Shown here in pieces: positions 1 through 7,095 of a stretch of 14,380 bases of DNA (positions within the stretch are counted from its first letter, which is position 1; every line of letters starts with the position of its first letter). The stretch comes from CAZQQN01 sp964549595 (GTDB lineage Bacteria > Bacteroidota > Bacteroidia > CAILMK01 > CAYYUA01): the NCBI GenBank assembly GCA_964549595.1, contig CAZJWK010000072.1:1-14380 (forward strand), written 5' to 3'. Below the pieces are notes generated by a model. That model ran no database searches, was not told where the DNA came from, and was given only the letters and a program-made list of their open reading frames with translations. The translations under genes and the position numbers were made by a program.

Positions 1-195
1 GCCCCATGTAAAACCACAGCACTAAATTTCCACAAAAAATGGGGTAGAACCATTTTTATTATTGCTAAGGCCAGGGATCCTAATTCAATCGTTTCTAACT
101 GGTTGGTTACAAAACATAGCAAATTTCCTGGCAAAAAAGCCTTTATTCAGCAAGGGCTTACAGCAAAAAAAGCTTATAAAACTTTCAACCAGTAA
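1..195 (+). CDS. 3' end of an unrecognised protein gene (partial)
   Basis: Frame 1 is open from the left edge to a TAA at 193-195 and gives 64 residues ending in KAYKTFNQ. The other two plus-strand frames close within the first 25 bases. The fragment is strongly basic, with many Lys residues, and has no membrane segment or motif that I recognise. It converges on gldD, with 20 bases between the two stop codons and no clear terminator hairpin between them. The start and most of the gene lie outside the window, so no function can be given. The coding call rests on the open frame and on tight, non-overlapping packing against gldD. It could be a chance open frame, since 64 codons is short. Confidence 0.45.
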   Translation, partial: APCKTTALNFHKKWGRTIFIIAKARDPNSIVSNWLVTKHSKFPGKKAFIQQGLTAKKAYKTFNQ

Positions 196-215
196 GTTTA
201 AAACGGGAAATGCCT

Positions 216-824
216 TTATTTAAGTGATTGACGGTCCTTATATTGCCAATCCATGGTATTGATAAGTTTTAAAACATCTTTCCGGAGAAAGTCAATGGCA
301 GGCTGCAGGGAGTCCCTGTTGGGTTGGGCATCGAAGTATAGAGAACCCCTTAGGAAATGCCGGTTACTATCAGTGACAAAAAATTGGATAGCAGTGGCCG
401 TATTGCCGCCCAGTTCATAAAAAATGCCACTGGTTGAATCTTTTTGAATACGATTTTCCCGGATTTTAGTGGCTTTCACCGTATGCTTGTAAACAAAAGT
501 TCGTGCGTCTTCACGTAAGGTATTCAGCTTATCCAGGTCATTGAAGGAGCGATAGCTGAGATAAAGTTTGGCATTTAAAGGTTCATAGAAAACATTCATC
601 CAACAGGTGCGGTCTTTGGCCGATGAATCAGGTACAATTTTCCCGTAAGTGGGATACTGAAAACGGAAAGGGCAGGTACTGTCGAATGTTTGGTAACCCC
701 GTTCGGGCAAATTTATTCGGGGATACCCTTTTGGCTTGGGGGTGTAGGAATTATCCTGGCAACCGGAAATTATTATCCAAAACCCGAAAAATATGAGCAT
801 TAAACCTTTGGCCCAGTTCGTCAT
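216..824 (-). CDS. gldD: Gliding motility lipoprotein GldD
   Basis: This 202-residue protein matches the GldD family, a Bacteroidota-specific lipoprotein required for gliding and linked to type IX secretion. Residues 1-21 form a lipoprotein signal peptide with lipobox I-S-G-C, so Cys22 would be lipidated. The mature part carries segments I recall as typical of GldD: PKPKGYPRINLPERGY (29-44), the following DSTCPFRFQYP, the central CWMNVFY, and IFYELGGNTATAIQFFVTDS followed by HFLRGSLYF. Length is normal for the family. The ATG at 822-824 is supported by AAAAGGAG at 833-840 (minus strand), 8 bases upstream, which is unusual in this window because most other starts lack such a site. It lies 51 bases downstream of the FAD oxidoreductase on the same strand, so cotranscription is likely. 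In Flavobacterium johnsoniae, gldD follows gldE; that neighbour is absent here. The family assignment is secure. Confidence 0.93.
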   Translation of the reverse strand: MTNWAKGLMLIFFGFWIIISGCQDNSYTPKPKGYPRINLPERGYQTFDSTCPFRFQYPTYGKIVPDSSAKDRTCWMNVFYEPLNAKLYLSYRSFNDLDKLNTLREDARTFVYKHTVKATKIRENRIQKDSTSGIFYELGGNTATAIQFFVTDSNRHFLRGSLYFDAQPNRDSLQPAIDFLRKDVLKLINTMDWQYKDRQSLK

Positions 825-875
825 TACCTTAACTCCTTTTCGAAAGATGCAAAGAAAAGGAAAAAAATCGGATGA

Positions 876-2042
876 CTAAATTTTCGTGATAAAGTTCCAT
901 AAAGATTTGCTCCATTGAAGCCAATGGCTTGGCATTTGTTTTTCCCCGGTGAAAAGTCCGCTAAAGGCATTGGCCAGGTACTGGNNNNNNNNNNNNNNNT
1001 TCCTTTGGATAACCATTTTCCGCAATTTAGGATGGTTATAGAACAAATTGCCCAGAAAACGGCTACCTTTAAGTGGTTCCAGTATGTGTTGCGATAATTC
1101 CATTTGATACCTGCTCTCCGCTTCGTCCAAGCGTGGAAAAGCCTCTCCCAAAGCTTCGCCGGCTAATTTTCCGCTAATAACCGCATTTGAAATGCCTTCT
1201 GCGGTAACAGGTTCAGCCAGACCTGCCACATCCCCGGTTAGGAAAACGCCCCTTTGCGCTAAGGGCTCTTGACGGGGTTTGATCGGAATTTGGTAACCAT
1301 GGAGTTGCTGATCAACGATGTCAGGCATTAAATTCAGGGATTCCTGATAACTTTTTAATCGGCTTTTTAGGTCCTGTTTTCCTTTTTTCATGGCTAAAAC
1401 GCCAACCGATAAGTGCCGGGTTTTCGGGAAAACCCAACCATAACCCGGTTCTATGGCTTCCAGGTCAAAACGGCAAGTGGATTGCCAATGGCTTAATGCG
1501 TCTTTACCAACCGTGGTTTCCGCTTCCAAAGCCGGAATCAAAAAACGGGTATCAGTAGGCCAGCAGGTTTTTTTGGCAGTTTGGCCAAATACGCCGTCAG
1601 CCGCAACGATGGCTTTACTTGCAAACTCACCCCCTGAGGTTTTAATATGCCAATAGGCGTCATCCGACCAGAATTGTTTTGCGCCCATTCCTTCAAATAC
1701 TTGAACCCCTTTTTCTTTTACTTGGCCGTTCAAGTAATCATCAAGTTCATCACGCATGGTAAGTTGAACGATGGGATTTTGCCCGGCCACCGTGAAATGA
1801 AAGCCATGCCTAAAAAAATTCAAATCAACCTCTTGGTACGATTGGCCTGATAATCCGTTTAAAGGAAAAGGCAAATTGTCAACCATTCGAGGCACCAACC
1901 CCCCTCCGCAAGGCTTGTAGCGTGGGAAGGTTAATTTATCCAATACCGCTACATTTAGTCCCTTATCGGCCAGGTGCCAAGCAGCAATCGAGCCGGAAGG
2001 CCCTGCTCCGATCACTACAACATCAAAATACGGATTTGCCAT
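876..2042 (-). CDS. Geranylgeranyl-reductase-family FAD-dependent oxidoreductase
   Basis: This is a 388-residue flavoprotein of the geranylgeranyl reductase / BchP-ChlP-like family, which reduces isoprenoid chains (archaeal lipids, chlorophyll side chains, menaquinone tails). In a Bacteroidota cell a quinone or other isoprenoid substrate is plausible but unproven. Visible features are a Rossmann FAD motif GAGPSG at residues 12-17 with acidic Asp35 ending strand 2, the family motif PRYKPCGGG at 40-48, ADG at 148-150, GYGWVFPK at 200-207, and the second FAD motif GDVAGLAEPVTAEGI at 270-284. An in-frame ATG at 2093 would add 17 residues. I chose the ATG at 2042 because MANPYFDVVVIGAG is a normal N-terminus for this fold and a TAATTTTG promoter-like box (2069-2076, minus) lies inside the extension. 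Fifteen N near the 3' end hide 5-6 residues; the frame is kept across them, provided the gap length is right. No transmembrane segment is evident. Confidence 0.85.
   Translation of the reverse strand: MANPYFDVVVIGAGPSGSIAAWHLADKGLNVAVLDKLTFPRYKPCGGGLVPRMVDNLPFPLNGLSGQSYQEVDLNFFRHGFHFTVAGQNPIVQLTMRDELDDYLNGQVKEKGVQVFEGMGAKQFWSDDAYWHIKTSGGEFASKAIVAADGVFGQTAKKTCWPTDTRFLIPALEAETTVGKDALSHWQSTCRFDLEAIEPGYGWVFPKTRHLSVGVLAMKKGKQDLKSRLKSYQESLNLMPDIVDQQLHGYQIPIKPRQEPLAQRGVFLTGDVAGLAEPVTAEGISNAVISGKLAGEALGEAFPRLDEAESRYQMELSQHILEPLKGSRFLGNLFYNHPKLRKMVIQRXXXXXXQYLANAFSGLFTGEKQMPSHWLQWSKSLWNFITKI
985..999. other. Assembly gap (15 N) inside the oxidoreductase gene
   Basis: Fifteen undetermined bases interrupt the C-terminal part of the FAD oxidoreductase. 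The frame on both sides is the same and stays open to the TAG at 876-878, so the placeholder length fits an intact gene, but the true length is unknown. Confidence 0.98.
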
Positions 2043-2068
2043 TTTAAGCCAATTGCCTTTGTGGTAAG

Positions 2069-2076
2069 CAAAATTA
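2069..2076 (-). promoter_or_regulatory. Putative -7 box (TAATTTTG) for the FAD oxidoreductase
   Basis: Read on the minus strand, TAATTTTG fits the Bacteroidota -7 consensus TAnnTTTG. Transcription would start near 2062 and leave a leader of about 20 bases before the ATG at 2042. No TTG lies at the expected -33 distance (the nearest, at 2091-2093, is only 14 bases away), so the call is tentative. Confidence 0.35.
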
Positions 2077-2258
2077 AGGCAATAAATGGTCAATAATTAA
2101 GCACTCGGATCTTAAATGGGACAACAATGTATAACCGGATAAATCAGTAATAAATTTTCTGCGGAAGGGAATCAGGGCCTTTCAGCAGCGAAAAATGGGA
2201 AAAACAGCCTTTTTGAACAGACTTCTTCACCTTCAAACAGCCTGGTAAATTAAAGAAT

Positions 2259-3188
2259 TCAGTGGCAACGTTTACTTTGACTTTCAGAAGAAAAAGCAAT
2301 TTGTTGTTTTATTTTGGGAATTATGACCATTTCATAAGGGGTAGTCAAAGCTTGCGTTACCACGCAATTTTTCCCGGGCTTTTTACTAACAATTTCTACC
2401 CGGGTTTTACTTTGGGTCTTGCAAACATCGGCAACCTTTACGGAATATCCGCCGGTAGGTTTACTACCCTGAAATACTGCCAGCACCATTTTCTTCTGAA
2501 AATTCACATTCGGCAAATTACTCAAATCCGATTTTTTAGTTAATTCACTCCATTCTTGCTGATTTTTGATAGCCACTTGCTTCGCTTCCCGAATACCCGA
2601 ATGGCTGCCTTTATCAATGGGCGTGTAATTAACAGGATTAGGACATTGAGGTTTTTTCCCTTTTGAAGCACATTCCTTAACCTGATTTTCCTGAAATTGA
2701 ATATTTTGATGAGAAGGCCTTGAAATTTTTACCAGGTGAAAAGGTCGGCTAAAGGTTTGATTAACCGGGCACCCTTGCTCAGGCTCCTTATTTTCCACAT
2801 GAACATTTAATTGGTTGGGGCTTTTACAAATTTTCTTCACCGATATGCCATAGCCACTGGTCGGCTTTTGGCCTTGAAAAACGCCAATTAAAAGGTTTTT
2901 GGAAAAATCCATATCGGGGAATTTGCTTTTGTTTCCTTTCAATTGCTGCAGTAGTTGTTGCCATTCCCTGTCGTCATCAATGACCCTATTCTGGTCCTGC
3001 TTTATTGAGCTATTGCTTCCCCTTAAAATGGTATTAAAAGCCATTCCGGACCCTTCACATTTTTCCCGGTTCTTATCTTTAATGGTTTTTTGCCCATTAT
3101 TACCCGATAAAATAGGCTCAATCCGATCACACGCATAAGAGCCAATGATCAGTAATAAGCATCCGATACTAAACCTTAACAGTTTCAT
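2259..3188 (-). CDS. Lipoprotein with two tandem PrcB-like domains
   Basis: The protein has 309 residues. Residues 1-19 are a lipoprotein signal with lipobox S-Y-A-C, so Cys20 would be lipidated and, with Asp at +2, sorting is uncertain. The mature part consists of two homologous copies, about 50-173 and 186-308. Each has a W-x-x-L helix, a hydrophobic strand followed by VFQGxKPTxGY (103-113 and 238-248), and a PF/PY-x-x-V-x-I end. This G-x-K-P-T-x-G-Y signature resembles the PrcB C-terminal domain family, named for a protease complex subunit of Treponema denticola. Each copy holds an equivalent Cys pair (121/140 and 256/275), likely disulfides, and ends in K-x-C. The start has no Shine-Dalgarno site, only A-rich sequence. 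It is transcribed divergently from the vWA lipoprotein across 201 AT-rich bases. No protease gene is adjacent, so the partner and function are unknown. Confidence 0.8.
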   Translation of the reverse strand: MKLLRFSIGCLLLIIGSYACDRIEPILSGNNGQKTIKDKNREKCEGSGMAFNTILRGSNSSIKQDQNRVIDDDREWQQLLQQLKGNKSKFPDMDFSKNLLIGVFQGQKPTSGYGISVKKICKSPNQLNVHVENKEPEQGCPVNQTFSRPFHLVKISRPSHQNIQFQENQVKECASKGKKPQCPNPVNYTPIDKGSHSGIREAKQVAIKNQQEWSELTKKSDLSNLPNVNFQKKMVLAVFQGSKPTGGYSVKVADVCKTQSKTRVEIVSKKPGKNCVVTQALTTPYEMVIIPKIKQQIAFSSESQSKRCH

Positions 3189-3389
3189 AGTTATTGATTT
3201 TATCTCTACTTTTAAGATGAAGTGTAAGGCGGTTGGGTTGTATCGTGTGCTTAAAAATTTTTTTCCCCTTCATAAAAATTTTAAAGCCATTTATGCGTTA
3301 ACAATAATTTAATGCAACTTCTTTTTATAACTTTTCATCAAAAATGGTGATAACATTGCTTTTGATCAAACAAATAAAAGCTAAAAAAT

Positions 3390-4592
3390 ATGAGACACCT
3401 GACCATTGTCCTTTTGTCCCTGATGACAATTTTTGCCGGTTGTGAAAGAAATGATGATAAAGATTTTGCCCCGAAAGATAGGAGTTATGAGGCAAGTGGA
3501 GGCTCGAGCAGTAGCAGTGATCCTTCTTCCGGGAGTAGCAATAATCCCAATAATCCGCAAAATGAAAAAGATGAGCCCGGGGTCATCACCGCAGGGGAAT
3601 GGAATGATCTGGCCAATTGGGATTTCTGGAAAGATCTGATGACCCGAAGTAAAATCAAAAACAAGAAAAATGACTGGAAATTTTACCCAAGTCCGAGGGT
3701 TTCAGTAAAAGTTACCGGCCCCAATGGAGAAGGCGCCAGCGATGTCCGGGTAAAACTGACAAAAAGTGGTTCCACCGAATTTGTCACCCGAACGGATAAT
3801 AAAGGAAAGGCTGAGTTATGGCCCAACCTTTTTACAAACAACAAACAGGTTAACCTTTCTAACTATCAAATCAGCGTGGGTACAAACGGGAAAAAGAAAG
3901 CGGATATAAAGGCTTATGACGATGGCATAAATCAATTCACCCTGGAAACTAACCCGAATCCTACTAAAGTAGATGTAGCTTTCGCGGTTGACGCAACAGG
4001 TTCAATGGGTGATGAATTGAAATTCCTCCAAACGGAACTAAAGGACGTTATTTCCAGGGCTGAAAACGCTTCAATAAATGCCCAAATAGCTACTTCGGCC
4101 TTATTTTACCGGGATGAAGGAGATGACTACCTTACCAAAAAATCCGATTTTGCAAGCAACGTAAAAAACACCATAAATTTCATCAAAAAGCAAAATGCCG
4201 GCGGTGGGGGCGATTATGAAGAAGCTGTTCATACGGCTATGAAGGAATCTGTTTTCGATTTAAGCTGGTCTGAGTCCGCTAAATCCCGTATCCTATTTCT
4301 CTTGTTAGATGCTCCTCCCCACAAAAATTCTGATAATATTCAAAGCCTGCAAAATTCCATTGAAAAAGCCAATAAAAAAGGCATCAGACTCGTGCCCATT
4401 GTGGCAAGCGGAATAGATAAGGAAACGGAATTCCTGATGCGTTCCTTTGCCATTTCCACCAACGGTACTTATGTATTTATTACGGATCACAGTGGAGTCG
4501 GAGGTGACCATATAGAAGCAACAGTGGGCGATTATGAAGTAGAATACCTCAACGATCTCATGGTCAGGTTAATCAAGGAATATGCTAAATAA
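3390..4592 (+). CDS. Lipoprotein with Ig-like and von Willebrand factor A domains
   Basis: The protein has 400 residues. A lipoprotein signal ends at F-A-G-C (Cys18). It is followed by a low-complexity Ser/Asn/Gly linker (36-60), a Trp-rich segment GEWNDLANWDFW (69-80), a probable Ig-like or carboxypeptidase-regulatory-like beta domain (about 102-188), and a vWA domain (about 194-395). The metal site looks complete: D-A-T-G-S-M at 201-206 supplies the DxTxS motif, the GGGGD loop ends at Asp275, and LLLDAPPH has Asp307. The YRDEGDDYLTK segment (240-250) is typical of the vWA subgroup with GGGD and LLDAPPH motifs. The domain probably binds a protein ligand through a divalent metal at the cell surface or in the periplasm. 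The ATG follows an A-rich stretch with no Shine-Dalgarno site. A promoter must lie in 3189-3389, shared with the divergent PrcB-like gene, but no perfect TAnnTTTG box is present on the plus strand. The ligand is unknown. Confidence 0.85.
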   Translation: MRHLTIVLLSLMTIFAGCERNDDKDFAPKDRSYEASGGSSSSSDPSSGSSNNPNNPQNEKDEPGVITAGEWNDLANWDFWKDLMTRSKIKNKKNDWKFYPSPRVSVKVTGPNGEGASDVRVKLTKSGSTEFVTRTDNKGKAELWPNLFTNNKQVNLSNYQISVGTNGKKKADIKAYDDGINQFTLETNPNPTKVDVAFAVDATGSMGDELKFLQTELKDVISRAENASINAQIATSALFYRDEGDDYLTKKSDFASNVKNTINFIKKQNAGGGGDYEEAVHTAMKESVFDLSWSESAKSRILFLLLDAPPHKNSDNIQSLQNSIEKANKKGIRLVPIVASGIDKETEFLMRSFAISTNGTYVFITDHSGVGGDHIEATVGDYEVEYLNDLMVRLIKEYAK

Positions 4593-4624
4593 CCTTTATT
4601 ATGAGCCCATTAAGTTAAACAGAT

Positions 4625-4658
4625 TAAGGGCGTATTTGCATATTGAATTAGGCCCTTA
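4625..4658. repeat. Inverted repeat around the promoter of the small lipoprotein gene
   Basis: TAAGGGC at 4625-4631 and its exact reverse complement GCCCTTA at 4652-4658 are separated by 20 bases. They bracket the -33 element and run two bases into the -7 element of the promoter at 4635-4664. That placement would suit an operator, but the arms are only 7 bases long and may be chance. Confidence 0.35.
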
Positions 4659-4664
4659 TATTTG
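4635..4664 (+). promoter_or_regulatory. Bacteroidota-type promoter of the small lipoprotein gene
   Basis: TTTG at 4635-4638 and TATATTTG at 4657-4664 are separated by 18 bases. The second element fits the TAnnTTTG -7 consensus exactly. Transcription would start near 4671, giving a leader of about 19 bases before the ATG at 4690. This suggests the small lipoprotein can be transcribed independently of the vWA gene that ends 97 bases upstream. Confidence 0.65.
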
Positions 4665-4689
4665 TGGCCCCGATGGAAACCGGTAAATT

Positions 4690-5235
4690 ATGCGAAAAAT
4701 TTGCTTAATCCTTTTGGTGTTCGCCTTAGCAGGGTGTTTTACCAGATGTTCTGAGGAACCTGATCCCGCTGTTTCAAACTTCGAAATCAAAAGGAATTAT
4801 TTCTTTGAGATTTCTCAAATCAGCAGTCCTATTTTTATTCCGGGTTTATACGAACCCACCATATCAATGGAAGGGGATCAAAAATTCAGTGAAAACAATA
4901 CGAGCCTGGAATCTTCACTCGCTATCGGCCTGAAATCTGTTAAATTAATCATTGAAGAGCCTTCTGACAGGACGTTTAAGTTCTTGAAAAATTTCCGCAT
5001 TTACATCAATGCAAAAGGGCTGGATGAAAAATTAATTGCGGAAAGGCAAAATGTGCCGGATGATGTCGGGGATAATTTGAGTTTAGCCATAATGCAAACC
5101 AATCTGACCCAGTACATTAAAAAAGATCAGTTTGAAATGCGTTATGAATTGGAAGCGGATGAACAAACAAGCAGCAAAACGGAAGTAAAATCCAAAATCA
5201 CATTTGATGTGACCGCCATGCGGCAAGATCAATAG
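4690..5235 (+). CDS. Small predicted lipoprotein, function unknown
   Basis: The protein has 181 residues. A short, typical lipoprotein signal ends in lipobox A-L-A-G-C with Cys16; a second Cys follows at position 20. The mature protein is mixed in charge with alternating hydrophobic positions that suggest a beta-rich fold. A central SLESSLAIGLKSVKLII stretch precedes NFRIYINAKGLDEKLIA, and the C-terminus resembles a beta-sandwich edge (KSKITFDVTA). I do not recognise the family. It lies 97 bases downstream of the vWA lipoprotein on the same strand but has its own strong-looking promoter, so the two may be expressed together or separately. The ATG lacks a Shine-Dalgarno site. The coding call is supported by the signal peptide, the promoter and the length of the open frame. 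Confidence 0.75.
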   Translation: MRKICLILLVFALAGCFTRCSEEPDPAVSNFEIKRNYFFEISQISSPIFIPGLYEPTISMEGDQKFSENNTSLESSLAIGLKSVKLIIEEPSDRTFKFLKNFRIYINAKGLDEKLIAERQNVPDDVGDNLSLAIMQTNLTQYIKKDQFEMRYELEADEQTSSKTEVKSKITFDVTAMRQDQ

Positions 5236-5411
5236 TTTATAACAGCTCAGTTTCAAGGCCCCTCAAGTAAGGACCTTATTTACCGAATCAGGCCTCATTT
5301 GACCATCCGAATAAGTGATTACTTTAAACCTTACGCTATCCCTTTTTAAGATAAATAAAACTGTTCTGGGAAATAGATACCTCATTTTTCATGGAAATGC
5401 TTCGCCCAAAA

Positions 5412-5433
5412 ATTTAAGGCCACTCCCTTAAAT
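5412..5433. repeat. Perfect 8-base hairpin in the region before nhaA
   Basis: ATTTAAGG at 5412-5419 and CCTTAAAT at 5426-5433 form an 8-base stem with a 6-base loop. On the minus strand the stem ends in T and runs directly into more T residues, so it resembles a weak intrinsic terminator in that direction, although no minus-strand gene ends nearby. It could also be a protein-binding palindrome. Confidence 0.4.
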
Positions 5434-5569
5434 CCTGGGGATTAGTGTCATTTGACCCTCTACCACGGGCAATACGACTACCAAGCAGTATGCATTGTAA
5501 AAATGGCTTCAGCGGGATATTGACTTACCTTCCAAACTAATTAATTTTTCAAAAAATTATGTTAGCCTG

Positions 5570-5577
5570 TATCTTTG
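5570..5577 (+). promoter_or_regulatory. Putative -7 box (TATCTTTG) for nhaA
   Basis: TATCTTTG fits TAnnTTTG exactly and lies 85 bases before the nhaA ATG. Transcription would start near 5584. There is no TTG at the -33 position, only a T-rich run (5545-5549). The leader of about 79 bases would contain GCCTTT (5592-5597) pairing with AAAGGC (5609-5614) across an 11-base loop. Confidence 0.45.
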
Positions 5578-5662
5578 TATTTTTTTGAGAAGCCTTTCAA
5601 ACAAACAAAAAGGCATATTTATTGTAGAAAAGCTAACAGCTAAAAACGCCTAATTTTCAAAA

Positions 5663-7038
5663 ATGGCACAAAACTCAGGTCAGACCAACCAAAAAACCAC
5701 CCCCCTTAAAAAAGTCTTAAAAAACTTTACTCAGTTTTTTCAAACTGAAGCCCTTGGAGGCATCCTGCTTATTTTGGCAACGGTTATCGCTTTACTGTGG
5801 GCTAATTCTCCTTTTTATCACTCCTATCATGCCCTATGGGAAGAAACTCATTTTTCAATCGGGCTGGCTGGTTTCGAGATCGATAAAAATCTGCACCATT
5901 GGATCAATGACGGATTGATGGCCATGTTCTTTTTTGTTATTGGATTAGAGATCAAGCGGGAAATCCTTATGGGGGAGCTTTCCACACCGAGAAAATCGGC
6001 TTTGCCGATTGCAGGGGCTATTGGAGGTATCGTAGTGCCTGCCCTGATTTATACCTTTTTCAACTGGGGTAATGATACTATGCAAGGCTGGGGCATTCCA
6101 ATGGCAACAGATATCGCCTTTGCGATCGGAATCATGGCTTTATTGGGAAGAAAGGCTCCTTTGGCCTTAAAAGTTTTTTTGACTGCATTGGCCATCGTAG
6201 ATGACCTTGGTGCTGTTTTGGTAATTGCCCTGTTTTACTCTTCCGATATTTCTGTGATGAATTTATTCATCGGACTAATAGTGTTCGGGGCCATGTTTGG
6301 TGGTAATCAGGCGGGAATCAGGAATACATTGTTTTATGCTGTTTTAGGCATCGGGGGGCTTTGGCTCGCTTTTTTGTTATCAGGCGTTCATGCTACTGTG
6401 GCTGGTGTTATAGCAGCATTTGCCATTCCTGCCGATATGAGAATTGATAAGTTCCAATTCCGTGACAATCTTCAAAACACCGTTCAATATTTCGCTCAGT
6501 TGAAAGGAACAGCCAGTCATGCATTATCAGGCAAGCAACTACATGTATTGGAAGAAGTGAAAGGAAACATAGATGATGTGGAACCGCCTCTCCAAAAACT
6601 TGAGCATACCCTTCACCCCTGGGTAATGTATGGCGTGATGCCAATGCTGGTGTGGTATTTACACCCGAGGCCATGGGGAACCTTACGAGCCATCCTGTAA
6701 GCTTAGGGGTCTTATTAGGGCTTTTGGTCGGAAAAGTTGGCGGTATTACCTTGTTCAGCCTGGCTGCAGAAAAATTAGGATTGGCTGAACTGCCTAAAGG
6801 TTCCAACTGGATGCAGGTGGTGGGGGCAGGATTTTTAGCCGGTATTGGTTTCACGATGTCCCTGTTTATTACAGCATTGGCCTTTAAAAGTACTGAACTA
6901 CAGGATATGGCAAAAATGGGTATTTTAGTTGGATCCTTTATTGCAGGGGTTACTGGCTTTTTCATAGTCAGAACAGCCGCTAAAGAGCCCATTAAACAAC
7001 CTGCTTCAAACATCGAGGAAACTATCCGTAGAAGTTAA
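5663..7038 (+). pseudogene. nhaA: Na+/H+ antiporter NhaA, broken by a frameshift
   Basis: NhaA is an inner-membrane antiporter that expels Na+ in exchange for H+. The reading frame from the ATG at 5663 encodes the N-terminal 327 residues of a normal NhaA, with the ion-site aspartates conserved: Asp150 in MATDIAFAIG, and Asp180 and Asp181 in ALAIVDDLGA (Asp133, 163 and 164 in E. coli). At 6641-6643 the match moves to frame 1 and continues as NAGVVFTPEAMGN through GLLVGK (the Lys equivalent to E. coli Lys300, codon 6733-6735) and AGIGFTMSLFI to a TAA at 7036-7038. The first frame ends at 6700 after a short nonsense tail. Comparison with the family P-L-F-A-F-A-N-A-G segment shows about five residues missing, a net loss of 16 bases. 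The downstream part lacks a plausible start (only a GTG at 6652). It is either a real disruption or an assembly error. The ATG follows A-rich sequence without a Shine-Dalgarno site. Confidence 0.88.
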
Positions 7039-7046
7039 TTACCTGA

Positions 7047-7078
7047 TTTGCCAGACTTAAGGGAATTGATTAACTTTT
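7047..7078 (+). promoter_or_regulatory. Putative promoter of the small membrane protein gene
   Basis: TTTG at 7047-7050, then 20 bases, then TAACTTTT at 7071-7078, which differs from TAnnTTTG only in the last base. Transcription would start near 7085, about 11 bases before the ATG at 7096. The spacing is good, but the -7 element is imperfect. Confidence 0.4.
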
Positions 7079-7095
7079 AAGTAAATCATAAGCCT

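Larger units (their letters stand above)
5236..5662. other. 427-base non-coding region upstream of nhaA
   Basis: I see no credible gene here. The left part, nearest the lipoprotein stop, has no clear terminator. It contains a perfect hairpin (5412-5433) and, nearer nhaA, a -7-like box (5570-5577) followed by a small hairpin in the presumed leader (5592-5614). No tRNA or recognised riboswitch was seen. Confidence 0.6.

Noticed and set aside
2043..2093. 17-residue N-terminal extension of the FAD oxidoreductase
   Set aside because: The fold normally starts a few residues before the first FAD strand, as MANPYFD does, and a -7-like box lies within the extension.
2202..2243. Two copies of AAACAGCCT 33 bases apart downstream of the PrcB-like gene
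   Set aside because: Nine-base direct repeats are expected by chance, and they do not form a terminator or a recognisable mobile-element end.
6408..7013. Minus-strand open frame of 201 codons opposite nhaA
   Set aside because: It is the complement of conserved NhaA coding sequence and has no family resemblance of its own.
6652..7038. Separate gene starting at GTG 6652
   Set aside because: The translation is the C-terminal third of NhaA, starting in the middle of a membrane segment with no ribosome-binding site. It is the distal part of the broken nhaA.
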